DNA from: Chionoecetes opilio
Taxonomy: Eukaryota; Arthropoda; Malacostraca; Decapoda; Majidae
Reading direction: 5' to 3'
NCBI GenBank assembly: GCA_016584305.1
Contig: JACEEZ010018149.1
Coordinates: 5,001-69,000 of the forward strand
Length of the DNA stretch: 64,000 bases
Part shown: positions 19,987 to 32,389 of the stretch, in pieces
Position numbering within the stretch: position 1 is the stretch's first letter
Layout: each line of letters begins with the position of its first letter
Notes under the pieces: model-generated
Databases searched by the model: none
The model's input: only the letters and a program-made list of their open reading frames with translations
Told to the model about the DNA's origin: nothing
Program-made: the position numbers and the translations under genes

Positions 19987-21735
19987 TATCCCGTTTGTGT
20001 TTGGGTTGGCGTATATTTTTATCCCTCTAAGATTCGACCTATTGTTTATTTTATTTTCTGTCTGTTCTGTTTGTCCCTCTGTCTATCTCTCTGTCTGTCT
20101 ATCTATGTATGTATGTATGTATGTATGTATGTATGTATGTATGTATGTCTCTCTCTCTCTCTCTCTGTATGTTTGTCTCTGTCTGTCTGTCTGTCTGTGT
20201 GGTTATCTGTCTGTCTATCTGTCTGTCTGTTTATCTGTCTGTCTGTCTCTCTGAATAGTGTTAATTGGCCACTTAGAGAATATTACGCTTATTATACCTC
20301 ATTATTTCCTTGTTATTTTCCCCCAATTATCTTTTTTGTATTAGTCTTATTGATTATTTTCTTCCGTTCTTATTTCATTCTTCTCTTCTTCCTCTTTCCT
20401 CTCTAAGTTTCTTTTAAATTATAACCTAATTCTTGTCTTATTTTCTTCTTTAGTTACTTTCTTTTGTCAGATGTAGCAAATTAACGTATATTTTCCAATA
20501 GATATTTACGTTTTTTTCTATTTCTTTAGAATATTTCTTGTCTTTCTTAATTTTCTTCCCAATTGTATTACGTGATCACTTTCCTCCATCTTCACTATCA
20601 CTTTCAAATAGTATCACCTTCACCTGTTTCTCCACCACCATCACCACTTTCCTTGCACACTCATGTTCTCTTGTCACTTCAATAGTACTCAATCCTCTTC
20701 TTAATCACTTTCTTTTATAGGTAATGTCTGTATTGTCACTTTCAGACCGTTTCTCTAGTCATTTTCACCTTCAGTTGGATACTTAAATCACTTTCCTTTC
20801 CTGCACATATCTCTATTCTCACTTTCAATAACCCGGTCAATTCTCATTCCTCACTTTCTTCTCCATTTTCACTTTCAATGTTGAAGAATGTCACTATCAG
20901 CTTTCATCCGCATTTTCATTTTTTTTTCAAATTCACTTTTTTTCCGACGATACGATTTTTTTTTTTAAGTGTCATACGAATTTACAATCATACGAATGTT
21001 TTTCTTAGTTTTTTTTAATACTTTTTCTGGGATTTGATTTGGTTGGGGGTGAAAGGGGACGTGATTATTTTTTTTAGAGGGGGGCATTAAATTAAGAGGT
21101 TGTTATACTATGCAGGTAAATTTTGTTCTTCTCTCTCTCTCTCGTACATCACGTCATCAGGCTAGGACAGTTTTCCCTCTACTGACAACAGGTGCGGGTG
21201 TACAGCTATTCACTTCCTCCTCCTCCTCCTCTTCTTCCTCTTCTTCCTCTTCTTCCTCCTCCTCTTCTTCCTTCTCCTCCTCCTCTTCCTCTCCTCTCCT
21301 CCTCCTCCTCCTCCTCCTCCTCCTCTTCCTCCTCCTCCTCCTCCTCCTCCTCTTCTTCCGTCTTCCTCCTCCTCCTGTCCCTCATGCTTGCTGCATATAT
21401 ACCGTTGCCATCCACCCTCACTAAAACAACACACCCTCCTCCTCCTCCTCCTATGCCTCCTTCCTCACCTCCACCTAATTCCACCTTCCTCCTCCACCTC
21501 CAGCTAACCACATGCCGCCGCCTCCTCCTCCTAATGACTGTATTCCTCTTCCACATAACTTCAGCTCCACCTCCTTCTCTTCCACCTAACTATACTTCTC
21601 TTCTATAGTTACTTCAATAACCTCACTCCTCCTCCTACTTAAGTAACTATACTCGTAATACTTAACAACTTCATTTACTTTTCTTCTTCATCCTCCTCTT
21701 CCTATTCCTCCTCCACACAACACCCACTCAATTAA
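19380..21735. repeat. GAG, GT, TATG and TTC/CTC microsatellites; rest featureless
   Basis: (GAG)n at 19499-19690, (GT)n at 19947-19985, (TATG)n at 20103-20148 followed by CT and GTCT repeats to 20250, and a CTC/TTC tract at 21218-21365. The 20256-21100 stretch is T-rich with scattered CACTTTC motifs (about every 40-60 bp from 20576 to 20900). I see no exon, RNA or transposon end in it. Confidence 0.85.
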
Positions 21736-21938
21736 CCCTTGAGACCCAGAGCGTAATTTCCATCGTAATTTGGGTGCCATTAGACGATTTTTAGTGCATA
21801 TAATCAATATTTTATAGATATGACCTGTTTAGTATCCTTGTCCATTAGCTAATTCGGTATATTCAGGTAGTTTTCGTAATTGTATGGCTAACATCAGACG
21901 TTTCTATATAGCAAAGGAAAGATCTGGGTGTGAAGGGT
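21736..21938. mobile_element. TTAA MITE, copy 4
   Basis: TTAA at 21732-21735, then CCCTTGAGACCCAGAGCG. The right end, GATCTGGGTGTGAAGGG, is followed by TCAT, so the right TTAA is lost. Orientation as in copy 3. Confidence 0.75.
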
Positions 21939-22440
21939 CATGGTCAAATACTCAAAATACATCACCAAAGAAAAGAAAAAACAATGAAAACAAAAATTCT
22001 TAACATTGAAAAAAATACGCATTCACAAAACGCAGTAAAAAGTTATCACGCTTCAAAAAAACGACAATTTTTTTTTTTATAATAACGATAAATTGGGAGT
22101 TATTATACGCGTATTTTGCGATATTTAGTATATACGAAAGGCACGATAGAACTTCTTTTTTTATTTCCATGTATTTGTATTTGCATTGTAGGATAAAAAT
22201 ATATATAACCGTGAATAAATCCTTACGCTCATATCTACGTCAATAGGATTCTGGCAAAAAAGTTATCAAATGAATCTGAAACTTCACTAGATAGTAAAAT
22301 TTATGACTAGAAATTAAACAAAAACTAAACGAGCAGAAAAAAGACGTAATTACATAAATCTTTAAATGATTTCTTCTTCTCTTGGATTTTTCTATATATT
22401 TTCTCTCTCGAAGATTAACTAGTAATTAATGTTTTCTAAT

Positions 22441-22541
<101 letters not shown>

Positions 22542-22884
22542 GCAGTTTCTCTTCTTCTTTATCATACACAAGACTATTATTTCCTGCATAATCAAAAACA
22601 TTCAGCAATAGAGTCTACTTCGCTAATTTTTCTTTATAGCCCACTTTCTTATACTATTTATCAAACACAATATTAATACACACTTTTTATGCAAATCTTT
22701 ATGATCCCAATACTTCCTTTTATCTTCTTGAAATAGTGTCATGAAAGGATCAAATGACTTCGAACTTTCTATTTTTTCAAACTTTTTTTTTTTTTTTTTT
22801 TTAAACTTAATTTACACGTCAACAATCTTCTATTTAAGGCTAAGGGACAGATTCTCTCTCGGTCTTGTTCTTATCCATGTACGA

Positions 22885-22889
22885 ACAAT

Positions 22890-22950
<61 letters not shown>

Positions 22951-22996
22951 CTTTTATCTTTTTCCTTCAGTTTTTATTCGCTCCATGTAAGCGTAT

Positions 22997-23086
<90 letters not shown>

Positions 23087-23138
23087 CGTTATCTTTTATC
23101 TTTTTCCTTCAGTTTTTATTCGCTCCATGTAAGCGTAT

Positions 23139-23197
<59 letters not shown>

Positions 23198-23245
23198 TAT
23201 CTTTTTCCTTCAATTGTTATTCTCTCCATGTAAGCGTATGATAAA
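22885..23245. repeat. Tandem 140-bp unit: (CT)n plus a conserved 54-bp spacer
   Basis: (CT)n tracts at 22892-22944, 22999-23087 and 23141-23191 alternate with three copies of a spacer containing TTATCTTTTATCTTTTTCC and CTCCATGTAAGCGTATGA. The spacers are nearly identical while the CT lengths differ, so the unit was duplicated and the CT tracts expanded or contracted independently. Confidence 0.85.
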
Positions 23246-23554
23246 AATTATTCCTTCATTTCCGATATCATAAGTAGTATTATGGTAGTAATGTTTGTAC
23301 AACCATTACTATTACCACCACAACTACTATTTCTTCCCCTATTACTCATACTATTGCTACTACAACTATCACCACCACTTCAACCACCAACTAACCATCA
23401 CCAACCAACCTAATAATAACAACCATTTACCACCACAATCACCACCACAACCACAATTAAATAACCTATCACCACCTAAACCCCTTTAAAAACAACCAAA
23501 AATCCATCGTGAGGTTATGAGGTTACTCCACTGTATATGAACCTCTTTTTTCAC

Positions 23555-24275
23555 CACTCGAAGGTAATATAACACTGTGTATGTATTGGTAACCTCTCGA
23601 AACACACACTGCACTACAACCCACATAATATAACACTGTGTATGTATTTTTAACCTCTCCAACCCCAACTCCAACCCCGATAATATAAGACTGTTTATGT
23701 ATTGTTAACCTCTCGAACCCCAACTCCCACTCCAACCCCCATTTTATAACACTGTGTATGTATAAGACCATGTATTGTTAACCCCTCCTACCCTCAACCC
23801 CACTCCACAAAACTGTATATAACACTGTGTATGTATTGTTAACAACCCCAAGTTCCCAACCCACTCCATTCCACTCCCCACTCCACAAAACTGTCCACTC
23901 CACTCCCCACTCCACAAAACTGTCCACTCCACAAAACTGTATATAACACTGTGTATGTATTGTTAACAACCCCAAGTTCCCAACCCACTCCATTCCACTC
24001 CCCACTCCACAAAACTGTCCACTCCACTCCCCACTCCACAAAACTGTATATAACACTGTGTATGTATTGTTAACAACCCCAAGTTCCCAACCCACTCCAT
24101 TCCACTCCCCACTCCACAAAACTGTCCACTCCACTCCCCACTCACAAAACTGTCCACTCCACTCCCCACTCCACAAAACTGTCCACTCCACAAAACTGTA
24201 TATAACACTGTGTATGTATTGTTAACCACCTCAACCCCCATTCCCACTCCAATCCCCACTCCACAAAACTGTAGC
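23555..24275. repeat. Complex minisatellite with TATAACACTGTGTATGTATT
   Basis: A 26-bp block (TATAACACTGTGTATGTATT then GTTAAC) recurs about nine times, separated by C/A-rich spacers of 40-150 bp. The spacers contain CCACTCCACTCCCCACTCC and ACAAAACTGT sub-repeats. The GTTAAC end gives regularly spaced palindromes. The array is organised in two tiers. Confidence 0.85.
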
Positions 24276-24424
24276 ACTCACGGACGAACCCCACCAGGCC
24301 GGCCCACTCCACCACTTCGTTAGCCAGACTGATGTAGTGGAGGAGACGGTGTAGCTATGTGAGGACACCAACACCACCACCACGTCCGGTTTAGCCACTC
24401 AGGTGATGACAATTATGGTGATGA

Positions 24425-24750
24425 TGAGAGTTGTTGTGATGGTAGGGGTAACGTATTGAATATAACAGTTACTCATCGCCACTACTGTCACTATCACTAT
24501 TGTTACTACTACTGCCGTTATGTTTTCTGCTATGGCGATGAGTTGAGTGTGATGGTAGAGGTAACGTATTGAATATAACAGTTACTCATCGCCACTACTG
24601 TCACTATCACTGCTGTTTCTACTACTGCTGTTATGTCTGCTGCAGTGACGTGTTTTTTTTGGATATAACAGTTATTCATCACTACTACTGTCACTACCAC
24701 TACTGTCACTATCACTGCCGTTACTATACTACTGTTATGTCTGCGGCAGT
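24425..24750. repeat. ~115-bp tandem duplication
   Basis: Two to three degenerate copies containing ATATAACAGTTACTCATC and CTACTGTCACTATCACT. Confidence 0.7.
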
Positions 24751-24848
24751 GGAGTCTTCGTGTGTTTGAAGTAGTTATAAGTCCAGCTGAGGGGCTTGTA
24801 CTGATAACGACTAGAACAGCTCCTTTTATCTCTGGAGTGTTTGTGTGA

Positions 24849-25120
24849 GGGGGGGGGGGGGGGGGGTTGCATGTGTGTGTCTATGTATGTGTGTGTTTGT
24901 TTGTTTGTATGGTGTGTATGTGTGTGTGTTATAGGTGGTGGTTGTGGTGGTGTGTATGTGTGTGTTTGTTTGTATGGTGTGTGTGTGTATGTGTACGTAT
25001 GTGTGTATGTGTTATTGGTGGTGGTGGTGGTTGTGGTGGTGTATGGCAGTTTTGGAAGAAGGGCATATTTCAGAACACCTGCGCGCACACACACACACAT
25101 ACACACACACACGACCTTCA
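24849..25120. repeat. G run and GT/TATG low-complexity tract
   Basis: A G run at 24849-24866 is followed by interrupted GT and TATGTGTG repeats, then a CA tract at about 25085-25112. Confidence 0.85.
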
Positions 25121-25217
25121 TTCTACATCTCGTGCCGGGGTAGTTATAGCATTCCACAGGTGTTGCTGAATTACCACACCGACTCGCTGCCATTCCATCA
25201 CTCATCGGGATGTTTTA

Positions 25218-27822
25218 TTCGAGCGTGTGTGTATGAATGTATTCCTATGTATATTTGTGTTTATATTCGAGCGTGTGTGTATGAATGTATTCCTATGTTT
25301 GTTTATATTCGAGCATGTGTGTATGAATGTATTCCTATGTATATTTGTGTTTATATTCGAGCGTGTGTGTATGAATGTATTCCTATGTATATTTGTGTTT
25401 ATATTCGAGCGTGTGTGTATGAATGTATTCCTATGTATATTTGTGTTTATATTCGAGCATGTGTGTATGAATGTATTCCTATGTATATTTGTGTTTATAT
25501 TCGAGCATGTGTGTATGAATGTATTCCTATGTATATTTGTGTTTATATTCGAGCATGTGTGTATGAATGTATTCCTATGTATATTGTGTTTATATTCGAA
25601 GCGTGTGTGTGAATGTATCCTATGTATATTTGTTTATATTCAGCGTGTGGTATGAATGTATTCACTAAATTGTTTATATCGAGCTGTGTGTATGACACTG
25701 ATCCATGTCTCATATTCGAGCGTTGATAATGTATCCTATGTAATTTGTTATACTCGACGTGGTGTAATGATCCTATATTGTGTTATTCGAGCGTGTGTAT
25801 GAGGTAGTTACGGTATATGTGTTTATTTCGAAGCGTTATGAAGATTCCTACGATATTTGTGTTTATATCGAGCGTGAGACTTGTGTGATGAATGTATTCC
25901 TGATATTTGTGTTTATATCGGAGCAGTGGTATGAAGTATTCATATATACATGTTAATTCGAGTCGCCTGTGTAATGTATCCTACGTATATATTGTTTATA
26001 TACGACGTGTGTATGATGTATTCTAGTATATTGGTGTATATTCGAGCGTGTGTGTAGATGGTATCCTACGTATATGGTTATATTCAGCAGTGTGTATGAA
26101 TGATTCTACGTCATATTGTGTTTTATTCGAGCTGTGTGTATGACTGATCAGTGACGTTTTTTTATTTCGAGCGTGTGTGATAATGTATTTCCTATTTTGT
26201 ATTAATCGAGCGTGTGCTATGACTGTGTCCTATGTATATTATGTCTTACGGCAGTGTGTATGATTATCCTATGTATATTTGGTATTATATTCGAGCGAGG
26301 TGTATGATGTATCTAGTATATTTGCTGATATCGAGCATGCTTTATGATTCTATGTATATTGTGTTTAGTCGGAGCATGGGATGAGTATTCCTATGTATAT
26401 TGTGTTATATTCGAGCTGTGTGATGATGTATCCTAGTGTATATTTGTTTATATCGAGCGTGTGTGTATGATGTATTCCTATGTTTGTTATAGTTCGGAGC
26501 GTTGTGTGTATGATGTATGTCCTATGTTTGTTTTATCGAGCGTGTGTGTTGATGTTTATGTGTATTTCGTACGTGTGTGTATGATGTTCCTATGTATTTG
26601 GTGTGTTATATTGAGCGTGTGTGTATGAATGTATCATTTTGTGTATATGAAGGCATTGTTAGAACATGATCCTACGAATTTGTTTTTATATTCGGCGGTG
26701 TATGATATAGCATTCCTACAGGTTTTGTGTTTATATCGAGCGTGTGCTATTCATGTATTCACCACGGTATTTGTGTTTATATCGAGCGTGTGTATGAATG
26801 TATTCCTATGTTTGTTTATATTCGAGCATGTGTGTATGAATGTATTCCTATGTATATTTGTGTTTATATTCGAGCGTGTGTGTATGAATGTATTCCTATG
26901 TTTGTGTTTATATTCGAGCGTGTGTGTATGAATGTATTCCTTTATTTGTGTTTATATTCGAGCGTGTGTGTATGAATGTATTCCTATATTTGTTTATATT
27001 CGAGCTGTGTGTATGAATGTATTCCATATATTTGTGTTTATATTCGAGCGTGTGTGTATGAATGTATTCCTATATTTGTGTTTATATTCGAGCGTGTGTG
27101 TATGAATGTATTCCTTGTATTTGTGTTTATATTCGAGCGGTGTGTATGAATGTATTCCTATATTGTGTTTATATTCGAGCGTGTGTGTATGAATGTATTC
27201 CTATATTTGTGTTTATATTCGAGCGTGTGTGATGAATGTATTCCTTTATTTGTGTTTATATTCGAGCGTGTGTGTATGAATGTATTCCTATATTTGTGTT
27301 TATATTCGAGCGTGTGTGTATGAATGTATTCCTTTATTTGTGTTTATATTCGAGCGTGTGTGTATGAATGTATTCCTATATTTGTGTTTATATTCGAGCG
27401 TGGTGTATGAATGTATTCCTATTATATTTGTGTTTATATTCGAGCGTGTGTGTATGAATGTATTCCTTTATTTGTGTTTATATTCGAGCGTGTGTGTATG
27501 AATGTATTCCTATATTTGTGTTTATATTCGAGCGTGTGTGTATGAATGTATTCCTATATTTGTGTTTATATTCGAGCGTGTGTATGAATGTATTCCTATA
27601 TTTGTGTTTATATTCGAGCGTGTGTATGAATGTATTCCTATATTTGTGTTTATATTCGAGCGTGTGTGTATGAATGTATTCCTATATTTGTGTTTATATT
27701 CGAGCGTGTGTGTATGAATGTATTCCTATATTTGTGTTTATATTCGAGCGTGTGTGTATGAATGTATTCCTATATTTGTGTTTATATTCGAGCGTGTGTG
27801 TATGAATGTATTCCTATATTTA
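25218..27822. repeat. 2.6-kb minisatellite, 44-48-bp units
   Basis: More than 50 copies of a unit reading TATTCGAGCGTGTGTGTATG, AATGTATTCC, TATGTATATT, TGTGTT. Units are 48 bp at the left (25218-25590), mostly 44 bp at the right (26770-27822). The central part (25600-26770) is full of single-base gains and losses. The repeating open frames are products of the array. Confidence 0.95.
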
Positions 27823-28124
27823 TGTGCCTAAAGGGTGGCGAGGCATCACATATCACTGCCTTCTACCATCATCACTACTATCAATTCATGCCACTGTTGT
27901 TATATTATATGTAAACTTCTTTTTTATACATTTAACTCATGTTGGAAATTCTATAGTGTCACTCTTTACTATAGTGTTACTGGGTGTAGTACCTAGGTGT
28001 CTGAACAGATGTACTGAACTGATGTACTGTATTGTTTTCAGTTTTTGTAAAGTCAGTGTTGAATACGTACGCGAAAAAAAGTTATATATATAATGTATAC
28101 TTTTTTGCAGCGTTTTGTGAATTT

Positions 28125-28610
28125 GTATTTTTTTTTGTTTGGAATGATTTTTTTCATTGTTATTGTTTGGAATTATTTTTTCATCTGTTATTGTTTGGAA
28201 TTATTTTTTTCATCTGTTATTGTTTGGAACTATTTTTTCTTATTGTTTGATTATTTGAATTTTTTTTCATCTGTTATTGTTTGGAATTATTTTTTCATCT
28301 GTTATTGTTTGGAATTATTTTTTCATCTGTTATTGTTTGGAATTATTTTTTTCATCTGTTATTGTTTGGAATTATTTTTTTCATCTGTTATTGTTTGGAA
28401 TTATTTTTTCATCTGTTATTGTTTGGAATTATTGTTTTTTGATTTTTTGAATTATTTTGTTGCATTTGGATTTTTTGGAATTTTTGTTCATCTGTTATTT
28501 GTTTGGAATTATTTTGTATTAGTTTTTTTGAATTATTTTTTAATTGTTATTGTTTGGAATTATTTTTTTCATTATTTGTTTGAATTTTTTTATCTGTTAT
28601 TATTTTTTAT
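28125..28610. repeat. 28-bp minisatellite, T-rich
   Basis: About 16 copies of a unit with GTTTGGAATTATTTTTTC and ATCTGTTATT, degrading at the right end. Confidence 0.9.
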
Positions 28611-28619
28611 ATACATTTG

Positions 28620-29340
28620 AATTAGTTTTGCGATGGTTTATTGAGTGGATGTTTTGTGTGATGGAATAGGTTAGGTTATGTGTTTTATGCTTTTATTTGA
28701 GTTTTTAACCTTTGATGTTCCTATTAGCAATTTTTTTATTGTACAGCTTTGGGGATTAGTACTTGTAACATGTATATGGAGATACGCATCTGCGCACATG
28801 TTAAATTCCACAACTCCCTGCCTTAATTACAAGGGAAGGTTGTTTATCTCTAGCTAACTCACTTTTTTCTTCTAGCACTGTCCTGGTTCTCCAACTCTGT
28901 AACATAATTTGAAAACTATTTCTGTTATCTGTCATACCAGTGATTACTTCTCTGCCCTTCTCCCATTACTTTTTCTCTGATCGTGAATTGATGGTTGCGA
29001 AGGACAAGTGAAAATGGAAAAAATAGTTGTCGTTGATATTGGTTGCGAAGAATAGTTAATTGGACAAATGAAAAAAATCGTAGTAAGTACTTAATTGTTG
29101 GAATATTTTTACAGATTGGAAAAGAAAAAATTCTCAAATACTTATTAAGGTTGATTTTTGACAAGAAAAGAATATTAAAAACTTTTAATCTATATTTAGG
29201 TGAGAATTCAAGTAATGAATGGAAATAAATATTTTCACTGTTCAAATTGAATAATTTTTTCTCTTGTATCTGAAGCTGTTGATTCTCTCTAAGTTGATTC
29301 TACTCAATGTTAGTTCCATTCCATTTTCATTTTATTGTTG
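28620..29340. other. AT-rich interval, nothing recognised
   Basis: No repeat structure, transposon terminus or convincing exon is visible on either strand. The only open frames are short and Lys/Ile-rich. Confidence 0.6.
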
Positions 29341-29575
29341 GTATTTTCACCACACTGCTAATCCTTCCATATCTCGACCTGACCTTTCGTTTGAATTTTT
29401 TTCTTCATCCGTAGGTGTCAGGTCTTGAGTAAACGTGTCCCCCTTTATAAGTAGCTCGTTGCAGAGCAGGGTTAGTTAGAGTACTACTGTTATCATCACA
29501 AGCTTGTCCAGCAGTCCAATAATTACCTCACCTGGGTTTTTTTATCAACCATGTAGCTTAACCAAGGGTCCTACA
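29341..29575 (+). mobile_element. Left LTR-like repeat (diverged)
   Basis: Aligns along its whole length with 30708-30960. Both share TCTCGACCTGACC, GGTGTCAGGTCTTGAGTA, CCCCCTTTATAA (TATA-like), CAGGGTTAGTTAGAG, a CAATAA(A/T) motif and TATCAACCATGTAGCT, and end in TACA. The left copy has more indels and appears to lack a clean TG start. Confidence 0.55.
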
Positions 29576-30707
29576 TTCTGTGACGACTAGGGTAGTACGA
29601 CACCTAGGGGGGGGGCTGCCCCTCGCCCCCATCACGCCTCGCCACCCGCCTGCAGCAACACGCGCGCCTACCACGCCGCATGCGCACGCCTGCGGCCTGC
29701 ACCTCGCCTTCGCACTCATACCAACTCACAGGCTGCGTCCACTTCTGCACACTACGCCTCACGCTGCCTGCCCCTCGCAGCCCCATCTCAGCGTGCTGCC
29801 CTAGGCTCACCTCACAACCACCCAGCCCTGCGCGCTGCCACAGCAACCCGGCGCCACTGCTCTCCACCCATCTCAGCGCACCCACACACGCCCTCCTGTG
29901 GCTTGTGTCCCACGCCCTACCACCCAGCCCTGCCGACGCCGCCCCTGCCGCCGCCCCTGGCGCCACCCTTGCCGCCGCCCCTGGTGCTGCCCCTCGCCGC
30001 CGTCACCGTCACCAGCGCCACTAGCCGCCCACGCCCACGGCCCAGCATGCTGCCACCACGCTAAGCCTGACGAAGCCATCTAAGGGCACCATCAGCCCAG
30101 TCTCCTGCCGCCAAAGTGCTAATCCTCATCCCTGCTCCTACGCTGCTTCCTGCGGCCCCATCCTGCGTCCTGCAGCCTCCTGCTACCAGCAAGGCCCTGC
30201 AACGCACGGGCACCGCATCCCGCCGCCCGCCCTTGCCTCCTGCCGCCACGTGCTACTCCTCGTCCTCCGCTGACTCCTGCTGCCTGCTGCCTCACGCTGC
30301 GTCCTGCAGCCTTCCGCTGCCTCCAGCAAGGCCCTGCAACGCACGGGCACTGCATAGCAACACAAGCTATCTTGGGAGCCGATTGCCTTGGACACTTCGC
30401 TTTCCCACGAAGACACCTTGCATCGCAAGCCTCCCTCCAGATCTTGTGACAGCAATCACAGCAGCAGCGATCCTCGGCACCTCCTATCTAATCTTGCAGC
30501 TACCGCTGCAACGTGAAGACTGGACAGCCGCCCTACCTGCATTCCCTTCCCCTCGGCACCTCCTATCTAATCTTGCAGCTACCGCTCCAACGTGAAGACT
30601 GGACAGTTGCCCTACCTACATTACCTCGGCACTTGGCACCTCTGTTTTTTTTTTTCATAAGTTTTATATGTATAATATTTTTTTTTTTTTTTGAGGAAGG
30701 AGAGTAC
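29576..30707 (+). mobile_element. GC-rich interior of a candidate non-autonomous LTR element
   Basis: About 1.13 kb between two LTR-like repeats, dominated by C and GC-rich trinucleotides (GCC, TGC, CTG) at 29610-30460, in sharp contrast to the AT-rich flanks. It contains a 79-bp tandem duplication at about 30473-30630 (unit with CTCGGCACCTCCTATCTAAT) and, directly before the right LTR, a purine run GAGGAAGGAGAG that fits a polypurine tract. No gag or pol domain is recognisable in the Ala/Pro/Cys/Ser-rich frames, so if it is an LTR element it is a TRIM/LARD-like passenger. A clear tRNA primer site after 29575 was not found. Confidence 0.45.
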
Positions 30708-30960
30708 TGTGGTGAGTCACACCACACCTGGCTAATCCTCCAGTAGTCTCGACCTGACCCTCCTTCTTAATCTCGACCTCAGCCGTCAGGTGTCAGGTCT
30801 TGAGTATCGGGGCCCCCTTTATAAAGAGCCTCGTGCAGAGGCAGGGTTAGTTAGAGCTCAACCACTGTACCACACACAAGCTCTGTCCACAGTCTCCAAT
30901 AAATCAACCATCAACCCTGGGTGTCTATTTATCAACCATGTAGCTGACAAGGTCACTACA
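30708..30960 (+). mobile_element. Right LTR-like repeat, 253 bp
   Basis: Begins TGTGGTGA and ends TCACTACA, so the ends form the TG...CA short inverted repeat of an LTR. It contains TTTATAAAG (TATA-like) and CCAATAAATC (polyadenylation-like), and is preceded by a polypurine run. The diverged partner is 29341-29575. Confidence 0.6.
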
Positions 30961-31106
30961 ATATACTGGACAAAATGAATAAATAAATACAATCCATTAC
31001 CACAGTTCAGCCTTATTGGTAATTCATTAGCAACGTTAGAGTGGAAGGGGATAGCAAAAGGAAGCGATTCATGTACTAGTGAATTCTGCCAAACTGGTGA
31101 CATTAT

Positions 31107-31336
31107 ATACATGAATTTAGAAGTTAGTCAAGAGCAATATATATGTGTACTTTCCTGATATTTCCTTCCCTTCAAGACCACCTCAACCCACGATGTGAGT
31201 CTGTCTGGTAACGCTCAAAATATACATGATTTTTTTCAGAAGTTAGTCAAAAGCAATATATGTAGTACCTTTTATATGTCTACCCTTCTGGTTCAGCTCA
31301 GTCCATGATGTAAGCTTGTCTTGGTAACGCTCAAGC
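31107..31336. repeat. ~120-bp direct duplication
   Basis: 31107-31216 and 31232-31336 share AGAAGTTAGTCAA, AGCAATATAT and GGTAACGCTCAA in the same order, with moderate divergence. Confidence 0.65.
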
Positions 31337-31609
31337 TTCAAGTACAATGACAAGTGCTAGATCAATGACTTTTAATAAGGATAGATGGTCAGTTGATCTT
31401 GGAAAAGTGACTCTGTGACGACCTGCCAAACACAGACACAGATAAAACAGTGAGGGTTGTATCCCCACATCCTGCCAACACCAGCAAAGAGTACCACCAG
31501 ATGGAAACATTATCTGTATGCGAGCCACCACCTAATAAAGACACACTCCCATATCACAACTTTCCTGTCACATGATTTCCTGTTACATGTACCCATTGCC
31601 TTCCTTTAA

Positions 31610-31808
31610 CCCCTTCACGCCCAGATCTTTCCTTGGCTATATGAAGTCTTCTGTTGTTAGCCTAAAAATTACGAAAAAAGTAACTTAATGTACTAAATTA
31701 GCTAGTGCACAAGGATACTAAACAGGTCATATCTATAAAATGTTTCTTATAGTCATTGAAATCGTCTCATGATGGTTCTATTACAATGAAAATTTGGGTC
31801 TCGAGGGG
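31610..31808. mobile_element. TTAA MITE, copy 5
   Basis: TTAA on both sides (31606-31609, 31809-31812). Left end CCCCTTCACGCCCAGATC, right end GGGTCTCGAGGGG. Same orientation as copies 1 and 7. Confidence 0.85.
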
Positions 31809-31924
31809 TTAAACAACGTTAAACAAACCCACTGGTGTTATTTTGATGATATGGTGTAAATAAAAGAAACATGCAAGCGATGGTTAGTTAGTTGGTTACA
31901 AATGAAGGAATGTATATTATGTTG

Positions 31925-31985
31925 TTTTATCTTTTTTTCCTTTATGCCTTCGGGTGAAAATGTATTATTACTATTATTATTATTA
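31925..31985 (+). repeat. Second copy of the TTCGGGTGAAAAT tail
   Basis: CTTCGGGTGAAAATGTATT followed by ATT repeats, matching 14410-14460. The shared core plus a trinucleotide tail suggests 3' ends of the same retroelement family. Confidence 0.5.
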
Positions 31986-32389
31986 ACAAAGTGGTGCATA
32001 TTATATAAGCCTTGGGAGGTGAATTGTACAGACAGAGGCACTGATGATAAGTCAAGATAATAAGACAAAGACTTGTTAGCGATGACTGGGGTGTTTTGGC
32101 CTTTGTGTTATTATGCACGTGTTTTTTTGTGAAGCGTAAAGTCCTGTACGAATATGATAATGATGATGATAATAATAATAATAATGAATTTGGTAATAAG
32201 TACAAATAAAATATCATATCATAAGATCAGAACATACTGCATCAAATTAATAAAAGAAAAATATTCATGTTCTTTTACGGTCTGTATGACATTGTCTCCT
32301 GAATACAAGTGATGTCCAAGGTGAGAAGTGTGTACCTGAAGACCTTGCCACACCACCTTAACGCACACCAGGGAGGAACTATTAGACAA

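Noticed and set aside
24935..25655. Open frames reading YIRACVYECIPM repeats
   Set aside because: Translation of the 48-bp minisatellite in all frames.
29580..30595. Ala/Pro/Cys/Ser-rich open frames in the GC-rich block
   Set aside because: Several frames on both strands are open because GC-rich sequence lacks stops; no domain is recognisable.
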